Part shown: piece after piece, positions 16,288 to 25,752 of the stretch | Numbering within the stretch: position 1 is the first letter of the stretch | Layout: every line of letters begins with the position of its first letter | NCBI GenBank assembly: GCA_963750195.1 | Contig: CAVVPS010000017.1 | Span: 124,001 to 188,000 of the forward strand | DNA: 64,000 bases | Direction of reading: 5' to 3' | Source of the DNA: AP-15 sp963750195 | Lineage (GTDB): Bacteria > Pseudomonadota > Alphaproteobacteria > ATCC43930 > CGMCC-115725 | Program-made: the position numbers and the translations under genes | Notes under the pieces: generated by a model | The model's input: only the letters and a program-made list of their open reading frames with translations | Database searches by the model: none | Told to the model about the DNA's origin: nothing

Positions 16288-17415
16288 ATGACCCGCGCCT
16301 ATGACGTAGTCGATGCCGACGGCCACATTCTGGAGCCGCTCGATCTCTGGGACGAATACATCGATCCCAAATTCCGCGAGCGCCGCCCGCGCTTTACGAT
16401 CGACGAGAACGGCAAGGAACGCCTCACCGTCGAAGGCAAAATGCTGGGCAATCCGCGGGGGATCGGCAGCCTCGGTTCTGTCGGTGTGCGGCAAGGTGCG
16501 GTCAAGCCCGATACCCTGAAATACGCCGAAGGGAAGAAGGGCGGGTTCGACCCGCATGCCCGTATCGTCGACATGGATTCCGACGGGATCGACGCCGCTT
16601 TCCTCTACCCGAGCCTTGGCCTGTTCGCCGGCGCCGTCGCGGACCCCGAGCTCGCCGCCGCGATGTGCCGCGCCTACAACCGCTGGCTCGCCGACTACTG
16701 CAAGCCCTATCCGGACCGCCTGTTCGGGGTCGCGATGCTGCCGATGCAGTCAGTCGACCTGGCGATCGAGGAGATGCGCTACGCGCGCGAAGCGCTCGGG
16801 ATGCGCGGCGGGTTCCTGCGGCCGAACCCGTATCACGGCGTCAAAATGATCAGCGATCCGATGTACGAGCCGTTCTGGACAATGGCCGAGGAACTCGATT
16901 TCTCGATCGGCTTTCACGAGGGCTCGACCAACGCGATGCCCACCGTCGGCGTTGACCGCTTCGCTGCGGACCGCGCGGCACGGCACATGATCAGCCACAC
17001 GATGGAAATGATGCTGGCGGCGATGAGCGTGATCTGGGGCGGCGTGGTCGACCGTCACCCGCGATTGCGCGTTGCGTTCCTCGAGTCGGGCGGCGGATGG
17101 ATGGCGCCCTGGCTCGACCGCATGGACCGGCATTTCGACGACCACGGCTTTAACGAGACCGCCCCAAAGATGCGGCCAAGCGAGCTGTTTCAGCGCAACT
17201 GCTGGATCTCGTTCGAGCCGGTCGAGAACAGCATCGCCGTACTGGCCGACTATATCGGCCCGCACAAGATCATGTGGGCGACCGATTATCCGCATCAGGA
17301 CGGGTTCTTCCCGGGTGCGCCTGACATGGTCCGCGAGCGGCTCGGACCGTTGTCGCCCGAGGCGAGGCATCAGGTGATGGCCGGCGGCGCGCTGGGCTTT
17401 TACGGTATGAACTGA
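16288..17415 (+). CDS. Amidohydrolase family 2 (ACMSD-like) protein
   Basis: A 375-residue metal-dependent hydrolase/decarboxylase of the amidohydrolase-2 group. It begins VVDADGHILEPLDLWDEY (metal-binding DGH in place of H-x-H), has IGFHEGS and HPRLRVAFLESGGGWMAPWL in the barrel, and ends with MWATDYPHQDG, the catalytic aspartate motif. This group is often encoded near monooxygenases degrading aromatic or cyclic substrates, and a Baeyer-Villiger enzyme follows directly here. GGAGG (16276-16280) seven bases upstream selects the ATG at 16288 over the one at 16282. Confidence 0.88.
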   Translation: MTRAYDVVDADGHILEPLDLWDEYIDPKFRERRPRFTIDENGKERLTVEGKMLGNPRGIGSLGSVGVRQGAVKPDTLKYAEGKKGGFDPHARIVDMDSDGIDAAFLYPSLGLFAGAVADPELAAAMCRAYNRWLADYCKPYPDRLFGVAMLPMQSVDLAIEEMRYAREALGMRGGFLRPNPYHGVKMISDPMYEPFWTMAEELDFSIGFHEGSTNAMPTVGVDRFAADRAARHMISHTMEMMLAAMSVIWGGVVDRHPRLRVAFLESGGGWMAPWLDRMDRHFDDHGFNETAPKMRPSELFQRNCWISFEPVENSIAVLADYIGPHKIMWATDYPHQDGFFPGAPDMVRERLGPLSPEARHQVMAGGALGFYGMN

Positions 17416-17458
17416 CGCGGGATTGTGGGAGCGGGCCAGAATGCTGTCCGCTCTTGCA

Positions 17459-17487
17459 TTGACAGACCCCGGGTGTGGGCATAGCCT
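17459..17487 (+). promoter_or_regulatory. Sigma70-like promoter for the BVMO gene
   Basis: TTGACA at 17459-17464, 17 bases of spacing, then TAGCCT at 17482-17487. The -35 is perfect; the -10 matches 3 of 6. Transcription would start at about 17494, at the edge of the palindrome that follows. Confidence 0.4.
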
Positions 17488-17495
17488 CGCTCAGA

Positions 17496-17513
17496 ACCAA
17501 ACGGTCGTTTGGT
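17496..17513. promoter_or_regulatory. TetR-type palindromic operator
   Basis: ACCAAACGGTCGTTTGGT is a perfect palindrome of 8-bp arms around GT. Size, symmetry and position (just downstream of the -10 element) are typical of a TetR-family repressor site. The gene behind it is a Baeyer-Villiger monooxygenase, a class often controlled by TetR regulators. No TetR gene is in the window. Confidence 0.5.
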
Positions 17514-17617
17514 CGCGCTCACTCGCGTACAGCGAAGCGGGCGAGGGTGGTCCGCAATGCACGGCAAAGGGTGATGAACGGGTACGTCCGGTAGTTGTCT
17601 GAAAGGCGAGAACTGCC

Positions 17618-19300
17618 ATGCCACAACTCATCGGTAACTCTGACCCGAGGACGGAAGCAAAGAGCGCCTCTCGGGCGATACGCAATGGCGCAATGGCCGA
17701 CCGGGCCACTGACTTTGACGCCATCGTCATCGGCGCCGGCGTTTCCGGTCTCTACCAATTGTACAAATTGCGCGAGCTTGGGCTGACCGTGCGGGTGTTC
17801 GAGACCGGCACCGGGGTCGGTGGCACCTGGTATTGGAACCGCTATCCCGGCGCCCGCTTCGATTCGGAGAGCTGGACCTACGGCTATTCGTTTTCGCAGG
17901 AATTGCTCGACGAATGGGACTGGGAGGAGCACTTCGCCGGGCAGCCCGAAACCGAGCGCTATTTGAACTATGTCGCCGACAAGTTCGACCTGCGTCGCGA
18001 CATCCAATTCGACAGCCGGGTCGGCGCCGCTCACTACCGGGAAAACACGCGCCGCTGGGACGTCGTGCTGGAGGATAGCCGCCGTTACACGGCGCGCTTT
18101 CTGGTCACCGCCGTCGGCGTGCTGTCCGCGGCCACCATGCCGCGCATCCCCGGCGTCGAGACGTTCCATGGCCAATCCTGCCACACCCATTACTGGCCGA
18201 AGGAATCGGTTCGTTTTGAGGGCAAGCGGGTCGCGGTGATCGGTACCGGAGCGACCGGCATCCAGACCATCACTGAAGTCGCCAAGACCGCCGGCCATCT
18301 GACCGTCTTTCAGCGCACCCCGCAATGGTCCGCGCCCTTGCATAATGCCAGGATCGGCGAAGAGGAGATGCGCGGGATCCGGGCCAATTATGCCGAGATC
18401 TTTGCCCGCTGCCAGGAGACCTTTGGCTGCTTCATTCATGTGACCGACCCGCGCGCGGCCCTCGAGGTGACACAAGCAGAGCGCGACGCCTTTTGGGAGA
18501 AGCTCTACGGGGAGCCCGGCTTCGGTATCTGGATGGGCAATTTCCGTGACATCCTGACGGACCGTAGGGCGAATGCGCTGATGTCCGACTTCCTTGCGCG
18601 CAAGATCCGCGAGCGGGTCAAGGATCCGGTGGTCGCCGAGAAATTGATCCCGAAAAACCACGGCTTTGGCACCCGCCGTGTGCCGCTGGAGAGCGGCTAT
18701 TTCGAGGTCTACAACCAGCCCAACGTCAAACTGGTGGATCTCAGCGAGACCCCGATCGAGCGCATAACCCCGACCGGCATCAAGACCAGCGATGCGGAAT
18801 ACCCATTCGACATCATCATCTACGCGACCGGTTTCGACGCGATCACCGGCAGTTTCGACCGCATCGACATCCGGGGTGTCGACGGGGTGTCGCTAAAGGA
18901 CAAGTGGAGGGACGGGCCGCAGACCTTTCTCGGCATCCTGGTGGACGGCTTTCCCAACATGCTGATGGTGATGGGTCCGCATGCCGGGCTCGGCAATTTT
19001 CCGCGCGCTGCCGAATACAGCGCCGATTGGGTGACCGAACTGATCCGCTTTGCGCGCGACCGCGGACTGAGCCGCGTCGAGGCGACCGCGGCGGGCGCCC
19101 AGGCCTGGACCGACCACGTCATTGCGTCGAGCGAGGGCTTACTGTTCACCGAGGTCGACTCGTGGATGACCGGCATCAATCGCAATGTCGAGGGCAAGCA
19201 GGTGCGCCGGATCATGCGCTACAGCGGCGGCCACCCCAAGTTCCGCGAACGTTGCGAAGCTGTCGTGGCAGACGGCTACCGCGAGCTGACGCTGGCTTAG
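17618..19300 (+). CDS. Type I Baeyer-Villiger monooxygenase
   Basis: A 560-residue flavoprotein (FAD, NADPH). It has an N-terminal GAGVSG Rossmann motif (39-44), the BVMO fingerprint F-x-G-x3-H-x3-W-P at 183-194 (FHGQSCHTHYWP), and a second GTGATG motif at 209-214. Length and the motifs GGTWYWNRYPGARFD and MVMGPHAGLGNFPR match cyclohexanone/phenylacetone monooxygenases. It inserts oxygen next to a ketone, producing an ester or lactone. AAGGCGAG precedes the chosen ATG; an internal ATG at residue 26 is an alternative. A regulated promoter and operator lie 100-160 bases upstream, after an ACMSD-like hydrolase gene. Confidence 0.92.
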   Translation: MPQLIGNSDPRTEAKSASRAIRNGAMADRATDFDAIVIGAGVSGLYQLYKLRELGLTVRVFETGTGVGGTWYWNRYPGARFDSESWTYGYSFSQELLDEWDWEEHFAGQPETERYLNYVADKFDLRRDIQFDSRVGAAHYRENTRRWDVVLEDSRRYTARFLVTAVGVLSAATMPRIPGVETFHGQSCHTHYWPKESVRFEGKRVAVIGTGATGIQTITEVAKTAGHLTVFQRTPQWSAPLHNARIGEEEMRGIRANYAEIFARCQETFGCFIHVTDPRAALEVTQAERDAFWEKLYGEPGFGIWMGNFRDILTDRRANALMSDFLARKIRERVKDPVVAEKLIPKNHGFGTRRVPLESGYFEVYNQPNVKLVDLSETPIERITPTGIKTSDAEYPFDIIIYATGFDAITGSFDRIDIRGVDGVSLKDKWRDGPQTFLGILVDGFPNMLMVMGPHAGLGNFPRAAEYSADWVTELIRFARDRGLSRVEATAAGAQAWTDHVIASSEGLLFTEVDSWMTGINRNVEGKQVRRIMRYSGGHPKFRERCEAVVADGYRELTLA

Positions 19301-19528
19301 GCAGACCACGCCGGATCCGCGCGGGCGACGGCTTCGCGCCGAAGAACGAACCCGTTTCGCGGGAGGGGTTGGCGTGATCTGCGGCGCGTTTTTGAGCGCG
19401 TGGTGACCGGAAGGGCGTGACGATCGGGGCATCCGATCCCGGAGCATTGAAGGGCCAGCAACCTTCAGCTCGGGAGAGCCCGATGAGCGCCAAACTGCAC
19501 GTTTGCCCATCGCCCACTGCGGGCGCGC

Positions 19529-20386
19529 ATGATCGAAGACATGACCGTGCGCGCTTCAAGGGGACACGCTCCGCGACCAATGCGAAACGTCCGAGCATTC
19601 GCGGCCTTTATTGGCCGGTCGCCCGACACGGCGACAGCGGAGGATCTGCGTCTCTACCAACTGCACCAAACGCAAAGCGGCATGCAGCCGCCAAGCATCA
19701 ACAGCGCGGTCTCGGCCTTGCGCTTTTTCTTCACGGTGACGCTCGACCGACCGGATCTGGCGCGGCGGCTCACCGTCGTGCCGCAGCCGCGACGCATCCC
19801 GGTGGTGCTCAGCGTCGAGGAGGTGACGCTGCTGCTGCAGGCGGCATCGGCGCCGAAGTACAAGGCGGCGTTCGCCACTGCCTACGGCGCCGGGCTGCGC
19901 GTCTCGGAAGTCGTCGCGTTGAAGGTCGGCGACATCAATTCCGAGCGCATGCTGTTGCGCGTCGAGCGCGGCAAGGGAGGCAAGGACCGCCACGCGATGC
20001 TGTCGCCGCAGCTGCTCGAATTGTTGCGTGCCTGGTGGCGCGCAGGACGACGGCGCAGCCTGTTGCTGCCGGGAGGCTGGCTGTTTCCCGGCCGCAACCC
20101 GGTCGAGCCGCTGTCGGCCCGCCAGCTCTGCCGCGTTGTCCGCGCCGCCGCCCAGGCGGCAGGGATCAACAAGCGTGTGTCGCCGCACACGCTGCGGCAC
20201 AGCTTTGCCACCCACCTGCTCGAGCAAGGCGTCGATGTCCGCGTGATCCAGACGCTCCTCGGCCACGCCAAGCTCGACACCACGGCACTTTACACCCGCG
20301 TTGCCAATACCACGATCCGGGCCGTCACCAGCCCGCTCGACCGGCTCGCACCATTGATCGACAAGAGGCAGCGACCCGAGGCCTAG
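19529..20386 (+). CDS. IS91-associated tyrosine recombinase (XerD-like)
   Basis: 285 residues. The catalytic set is complete: R124 (AGLRVSE), K152 region (GKGGKDR), H220-x-x-R223 (HTLRHSFATHLLEQG), H246 (LLGHAKLDTT) and Y255 (ALYTRV). The N-terminal SAM-like DNA-binding part is present, but residues 8-20 do not fit the family. The alternative frames there read like the missing consensus (FKG, then DTLRD), suggesting small compensating deletions at 19545-19590, so the exact start is uncertain. Its role in IS91 transposition is accessory. No Shine-Dalgarno is visible. Confidence 0.82.
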   Translation: MIEDMTVRASRGHAPRPMRNVRAFAAFIGRSPDTATAEDLRLYQLHQTQSGMQPPSINSAVSALRFFFTVTLDRPDLARRLTVVPQPRRIPVVLSVEEVTLLLQAASAPKYKAAFATAYGAGLRVSEVVALKVGDINSERMLLRVERGKGGKDRHAMLSPQLLELLRAWWRAGRRRSLLLPGGWLFPGRNPVEPLSARQLCRVVRAAAQAAGINKRVSPHTLRHSFATHLLEQGVDVRVIQTLLGHAKLDTTALYTRVANTTIRAVTSPLDRLAPLIDKRQRPEA

Positions 20387-20395
20387 CCGGCGGCC

Positions 20396-21600
20396 GTGCG
20401 CCGCCCGAGGCTGGAGGTTGCAGATATCTTTCATCGCCATGGGGCCGACTGGCGCCGGGCCAATGCCGGACATGTGAGCCTGGAGCAGCTCCAGGTCATG
20501 GCGGCGATCGAGAAGTGCCGTTCGGCCGCGCTCGGCGGGCATGTCGAGCGCTGCGAAGATTGCGGCCACAGCCGCATCGCCTACAACTCGTGCCGCAATC
20601 GCCACTGCCCCAAGTGTCAGGGGGCGGCGGCGCAGGATTGGCTCGCGGCGCGCGAGGCCGATCTGCTGCCGGTCGGCTATTTCCATGTCGTCTTTACGCT
20701 GCCGGCCGAGATCGCCCCGATCGCCTACCAGAACAAGGCCGTCGTCTACGACCTGCTGTTCCGCACGGCCGCCGAGACGCTGCTGACGATCGCCGTCGAT
20801 CCCAAGCACCTCGGCGCGCGCATCGGCGCGACCGCCGTGCTCCACAGCTGGGGCTCGGCAATGACCCACCACCCGCACGTCCACATGATCGTGCCGGGCG
20901 GCGGCATATCGCTCGACGGTACGCGCTGGGTGCGCTGCAAGCCCGGCTTTCTGCTGCCGGTGCGGGTGCTCTCCCGTCTGTTCCGGCGGCTCTTCCTGGC
21001 CGCGCTCGCCGACGCCCACGCAGCGGGCCGGCTGGCGTTCTTTGGCGAGATCGCCGGTCTCTGTCGTCGCGAGGCCTTCGCCGGGCATCTCGCGCCGCTG
21101 CGGCAGAAGAACTGGTTTGTCTACGCCAAGCCGCCCTTCGCCGGGCCGGAAGCGGTGCTTGCCTATCTTGCCCGCTACACGCACCGCGTCGCCATCGCGA
21201 ACAGCCGGCTCGTCGCGTTCGACGAGCACGGCGTGACCTTCCGCTACAAGGATTATCGCCGCAACGGGCAGGCGCGGTATCGCACAATGACGCTCGGCAC
21301 CGACGAGTTTATCAGGCGCTTCTTGCTCCACGTTCTGCCGAAGGGCTTTCACGCATCCGCCACTACGGGCTGCTGGCGAGCGCCAGCTGCAAAGCCAACA
21401 TCGCGCGCGCCAGGGAGCTAATGGCCGCCCCAATGCCGCTGGCCGAGCCGCCGGCAACGCACGACACAGCCTATCACGACGCCACGCCCGATCATCGCCC
21501 GCTATGCCCGTGCTGTGGCGGCCGCATGATCATTGTCGAGGCCTTCGCGCGCGGCGCCGCACCGCGCGGCCCGCCCGCCGCCGCCGACATCAGGACGTGA
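20396..21600 (+). CDS. IS91 family transposase (frameshifted near C-terminus)
   Basis: A rolling-circle (HUH, two-tyrosine) transposase. It has an N-terminal zinc-finger region CEDCGHSRIAYNSCRNRHCPKCQ, then the HUH motif HHPHVHMIVPGGG, and the catalytic tyrosines in AYLARYTHRVAIAN. The main frame runs off-family after LHVLPKGFH at about 21350. One missing base at 21352-21353 accounts for this: the other frame continues RIRHYGLLASASCKANIARA and a cysteine pair CPCCGG to a stop at 21600, the usual IS91 tail. A start codon (GTG) lies at 20396, nine bases after the recombinase stop, so translation is probably coupled. Confidence 0.85.
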
Positions 21601-22095
21601 TCCGATGACTTTCCTTCTCGTCAGCTGGCAGCATCCGTTCGCCAGAACATTCCGTTCCCGGCGTCCCGGCCATTTTACCCTCGTGCCTGCGAACGCCAAC
21701 ACGACATCGCCAACCAGGCCTCAATCAGGCCATCGTGGGCAGCAGCAGCGGCCAGTCCGCCGTCATCGGCGCCGCTCAGCTCACGGCGAGCTTCGCAAAA
21801 CTACCCCCGGCCACAGCCGCTCCGGCGCCAAATCCCCATAGACGGCCAAGCTTTCACCGCCTTCCCGCGGGTTCCTTCATCGGAGGCTTTCGGACGCCGG
21901 ACCTCTTACCCGGCTCGATCGCTCGCGCCCGGCCGGCATCCGAAACCCTTCCCGTTAGCAGACCTACATCTCGACTTTGCCGCGCTGGAACCGCGATGCT
22001 ACGCGCTCAAGGGACGTTTGTAGCCGCGCGCAGGATCATCGAGTTGCGGACGAAACGGTCATCCGCACCAAACCGCGGACAGGTCGGCGGCTGGC
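21601..22095. other. Right flank of the IS91 element, no gene seen
   Basis: About 495 bases between the transposase stop and the 3' end of the cyclase gene on the other strand. It should contain the IS91 origin or terminus end. I see no convincing coding sequence and cannot place the end. Confidence 0.35.
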
Positions 22096-25000
22096 TCACG
22101 CCAGCTGATCGAGCAGGGCCTTCGCGTCTTTCAGGTCGGCGGTGTCGAAGCCCTCGGTGAACGAGGCGTAGAGGGGCGCGAGCAGGTCGCGCGCCTCGCC
22201 TCGCCGGCCCTGCTCGCGCCACAGCCGGGCGAGGCTCGTGGCGGCGCGCAATTCGTAGCCGCGCGTGCCTTGCTCGCGGGTGATCGCCAGGGCGGTGCGG
22301 AACGAATCCTCGGTCTTGGCCGGATCGGGATATGGCAAGCGAGCGGTGAGTTCGCCACGCAAGCGATGAATTTCCGCGTCCCAGCCCCTCTGGCCGGAGA
22401 TGGCCGCTTTTGCCAATGCATCGTCCAGGGTGGCAAGGCCTTCCTCGATTTTTCCGGCAAGCGCCAGCGCCTCAGCCAGCAGCGTGCGGTGTAACGGTGT
22501 GTGTAAGCGGGCACCGGTCGCCTCGAGTGCGGCCATACCGTCGCGGATAAGGGCAATTTCCGTCGTCGCTTCACCCCTTTGAGCGTCGGCCCAGCCCTGG
22601 AGAATCCGGCACGGGCCGCCCATTCGGCGAACCCGTGTTCGCTCGCGAGCGCCACGCAATCGTTGCTGCGGGAGTAGACAGTGGCGACATCTCGGGCGAA
22701 GACCGCGGCCATCCCAGCGATATAAAGGGCGTGGGCAAGGGTGTGGGCATGCCCCAGTTCCCGGCTCAATGCGAGCGCACGATCGGCGGCTCGGGCGGAC
22801 TGGTCAGGATAGCCGCAATGCCAAAGCGCCCAGGACAACTGGACAAAGGCGCTGACCCCGATGTCCTGCCCGTAGTGAAAGGCGGAATTTCGATGCTCGT
22901 CGGGCCGATAAACGACGCGGCCGTTTCGAGATGCGCGAGGGCTGCAGGGTAATCGCCGCTAGGGATCAAAGACCAAGCCAGGGTGCGATGGCCGACCAGG
23001 AGCGGGCCGGACGAGGGTTGCGATTGGGCGGACGACAGGAAGTTGGTGGCGTGCTAGAGACCGGCGGCGACAGGCCCAGCGGCGAATGTAAGAGACCCAA
23101 AGCCCATAAAGGACGGAGAAATGGAGCGGGGTCCCGACTGCCTCGGTCTCGGTCACGAGCCGATTTGCTCGCTCCAGCGCAGCGACGGTTTCGGGGTTGG
23201 CGTAGCCTTGCCGGCCATCAGCGCTGCGGTCAAGGTGACGTGGATATCGAGCTCCAGCTGTTTGCGCTCGCGAGTTTCGGGTAACCCGTCCAACAGGCTG
23301 AGGCCCCGGCGTAATTGCGCGCTCGCCTCACGCACGGCTGATTTGGCGACCGACAATTTGCCCGCGCGGTGCCAATAGGCGATCGTCTTGTCGGGCATGG
23401 CCTTCGCTAGTGATGCGCGAGGATCTCCGGCCGGGTTTCGACGAGTGTCCGGAAAGCGCTGTTCCAACGCCTCGGCGATGCGGCGATGCAGGGCCTGGCG
23501 CGGGCCGCGCAGCAAGGTGCTGTAGGCGGTGTCCTGGACCAGCGCGTGCTTGAACAGATACTCGGCCGCTGGCGGCACGCCGCGCTGAAAGACGAGGCCC
23601 GCTTCGACGAGGCGGCGCAGCGCCTCCTGCAGTCGGGCTCGGCGAGCTGGGCTGCCGCTGCCAGCAGCTCATGGGAAAAATCGCGCCCGATGGCGGCGCC
23701 GACCTGCGCCACAGTCTTGGCCGCCGGGCCAAGCCGGTCGAGGCGCCCCAGCAGCGAGGCGTGCAAGGTGGCGGGCACGGCGAGCGACGACGGCGGAACG
23801 GCGGCTATCGACACATGGCCGCGATCGGCGCCGGCCTCGACCACCGCCTTGGTCAATTCCTCGACAAAGAGCGGCACCCCGTCGGTGCGCTCGACGATCT
23901 CGTCGACAATATCCGGCGGCAGCGCCCCGAGATTGCCGGCGAGCCGATGCACGAGCGTCGCCCCTTCGTCGCGGCCGAGCCGGTTCAGCGCGATCACCGT
24001 CACCTGCGACCCTCCGACCCAGAGCGGCTGGAACTCGGGCCGGTAGGTTGCGACGAGCAGCACCGGCAGCTCCGTGATCTTCTCGACCGTAAGGTCGAGC
24101 AGCTCGCGCGAGGTCGGATCGATCCAATGCAGGTCCTCAAAGATCATCAATACCGGCTGCCGCCACGCCAGCGCCTGGAGCTGCCGCAGCAGCGCCGCCA
24201 ATGTCCGCTCTTTCTTGCGCTGCGGGCTGAGGTCGAGCGGCGGGAAGCGCTCGCCGCCGGAAAGCGACAGCATCTCGGCGATCAACGGAGGTCGCCCGAA
24301 TCCGCCCCGTCGCCGAGCAGCGCCTCCAGCTTGTCCAGTTTTATCGTCGCCGTGTCGTCGCGGGTAAACCCTGCGGCGCGTTCCAGCTGACCGATAAAGG
24401 GGTAGAGCGCGCTCTCCTGATCGTGCGGCGAGCAGAAATAACGCAGGCGGCTGTGCGGCTCGCTCTCGATGCGTTGCGACAGCGCCGCGGTCAGGCGCGA
24501 TTTGCCGATGCCCGGCTCGCCGGAGATCAGCACCACCCGCCCTTCGCCGGACTTCGCCTGCTGCCAGCGCCGCAATAAGAGGTCGAGCTCCTCGTCGCGG
24601 CCGACCAGCGGTGTGGTCCCCGAACGCAATGCCTCGAAGCGGCTGACGACCCCGCTCTCGCCGGCTACCCGCCAGGCAGGCTGTGGCTCGCCAAAACCGG
24701 CGAGCGGCTGGGGGCCGAGATCCTTGATCTCGAACAGCGTGCCGATCTGTCGCCGGGTGCTGTCGGCAACGACCAAGGTGCCCGGCCGGGCCAGCGCCTG
24801 CAGACGGGCGGCGAGGTTTGGCGTCTCGCCGACGACGCCCCGCTCCTGCGCCGCACCCGCGCCGATCAGATCGCCAACGACGACGAGGCCGGTGGCGATG
24901 CCGAGCCGCACGTTCAACGGCTCTTGTGTGGCGAGCCGGCCGACCGCGTCGATGACCGCGAGCCCGGCGCGGGCCGCGCGCTCGGCGTCGTCCTCGTGCG

Positions 25001-25442
25001 CCTCGGGATAGCCGAAATAAATCAGCACGCCGTCGCCCATATACTTGGCGACAAAGCCGCCAAAGCGGCCGACGGTGTCGGTGACGCGGCGATGGTAGGC
25101 GCCGACGATCTCGCGCAGATCCTCGGGATCGAAGCGCGTCGACAGCGGGGTCGAACCGACCAGATCGCAGAACATCACCGTCAGCTGGCGCCGCTCGGCC
25201 TCGGCTGTGGCGTTCGCAGGGGACGCAGCCGGCACGTCCTCCGCCGCGGTACGCCCGGCACCGGCCGCAAGATCAGCGATCGCTTTCAGCAGTAGCCGGC
25301 GATGGCCGATCGCGGCGACGCCAAGTTCTTTCAGATCGTCGGCCGTCAGCTCCGGCAGGACGCGCAGGTCGATCTCGTTCTCGCGGAAAGCCTGCTGGTA
25401 TCGCTCCAGCCCGAGCCCCCGCAGCCAGCCCCCAATGTCCAT
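22096..25442 (-). pseudogene. SAM-adenylate cyclase-AAA ATPase-TPR regulator, multiply frameshifted
   Basis: Reading on the minus strand: an N-terminal SAM domain (WLRGLGLERYQQAF, 1-60), then a class III nucleotide cyclase domain (84-260; metal aspartates in FCDLVGST and MGDGVLIYFGYP), then an AAA/STAND ATPase (PLVGRDEELDLLL; Walker A GEPGIGKS at 308-315; DLHWID Walker B), then TPR-like helices ending ALLDQLA. The intact family is about 1100 residues and is predicted to make cAMP and sense a signal. The frame breaks at about 24285, 23600, 23430, 23160, 22960, 22840 and 22590, yet each segment continues the family in another frame. ATG 25442 gives the family start. Either an assembly problem or a decaying gene beside an IS91 element. 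Confidence 0.82.
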
Positions 25443-25752
25443 CGTATCGTTCCGGCGCTCGTCTTCGGCGCATAGTACGCGCGAAAGATAACGCATGGGA
25501 GCCTATGATGCGCTCGAAGTAGGCGTCGAACGAATGTCGCAAAAGTGCATCATAGGCCATCGCCGTTGATCGCAACGAGTGACCGCAAATGGGCAACTGC
25601 GGACACCGTTGCCCGTAGCTGCGTCGGCGGCTCGGCGCCGATTTCGGCCGTTCGCGCAACTCCCCATCGAACCGCGTGGTTCGACTTAGCTAACGCCAGC
25701 GTATCGCTGGCAGTCTGTCATCCGCAAAGTGCGGAGGCGGCCGAGCCGCTCT
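25443..25752. other. Intergenic region upstream of the cyclase gene
   Basis: Between the start of the leftward cyclase gene and the 3' end of the leftward MFS gene. It should hold the cyclase promoter, but I see no strong hexamers, hairpins or coding sequence. Confidence 0.3.

Larger units (their letters stand above)
19482..21600 (+). mobile_element. IS91-family insertion element (ends not resolved)
   Basis: Tyrosine recombinase and HUH (Y2) transposase genes lie nine bases apart in the same direction, the gene order of the two-gene IS91 subgroup. IS91 elements move by rolling-circle replication, have no terminal inverted repeats and make no target duplication, so the ends cannot be read directly. 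The true element may extend from about 19310 to about 21900. Coordinates given cover the genes only. Confidence 0.75.

Noticed and set aside
19556..21457. Long minus-strand frame across the IS91 genes
   Set aside because: Both plus-strand genes show complete catalytic motifs; the antisense product has none.
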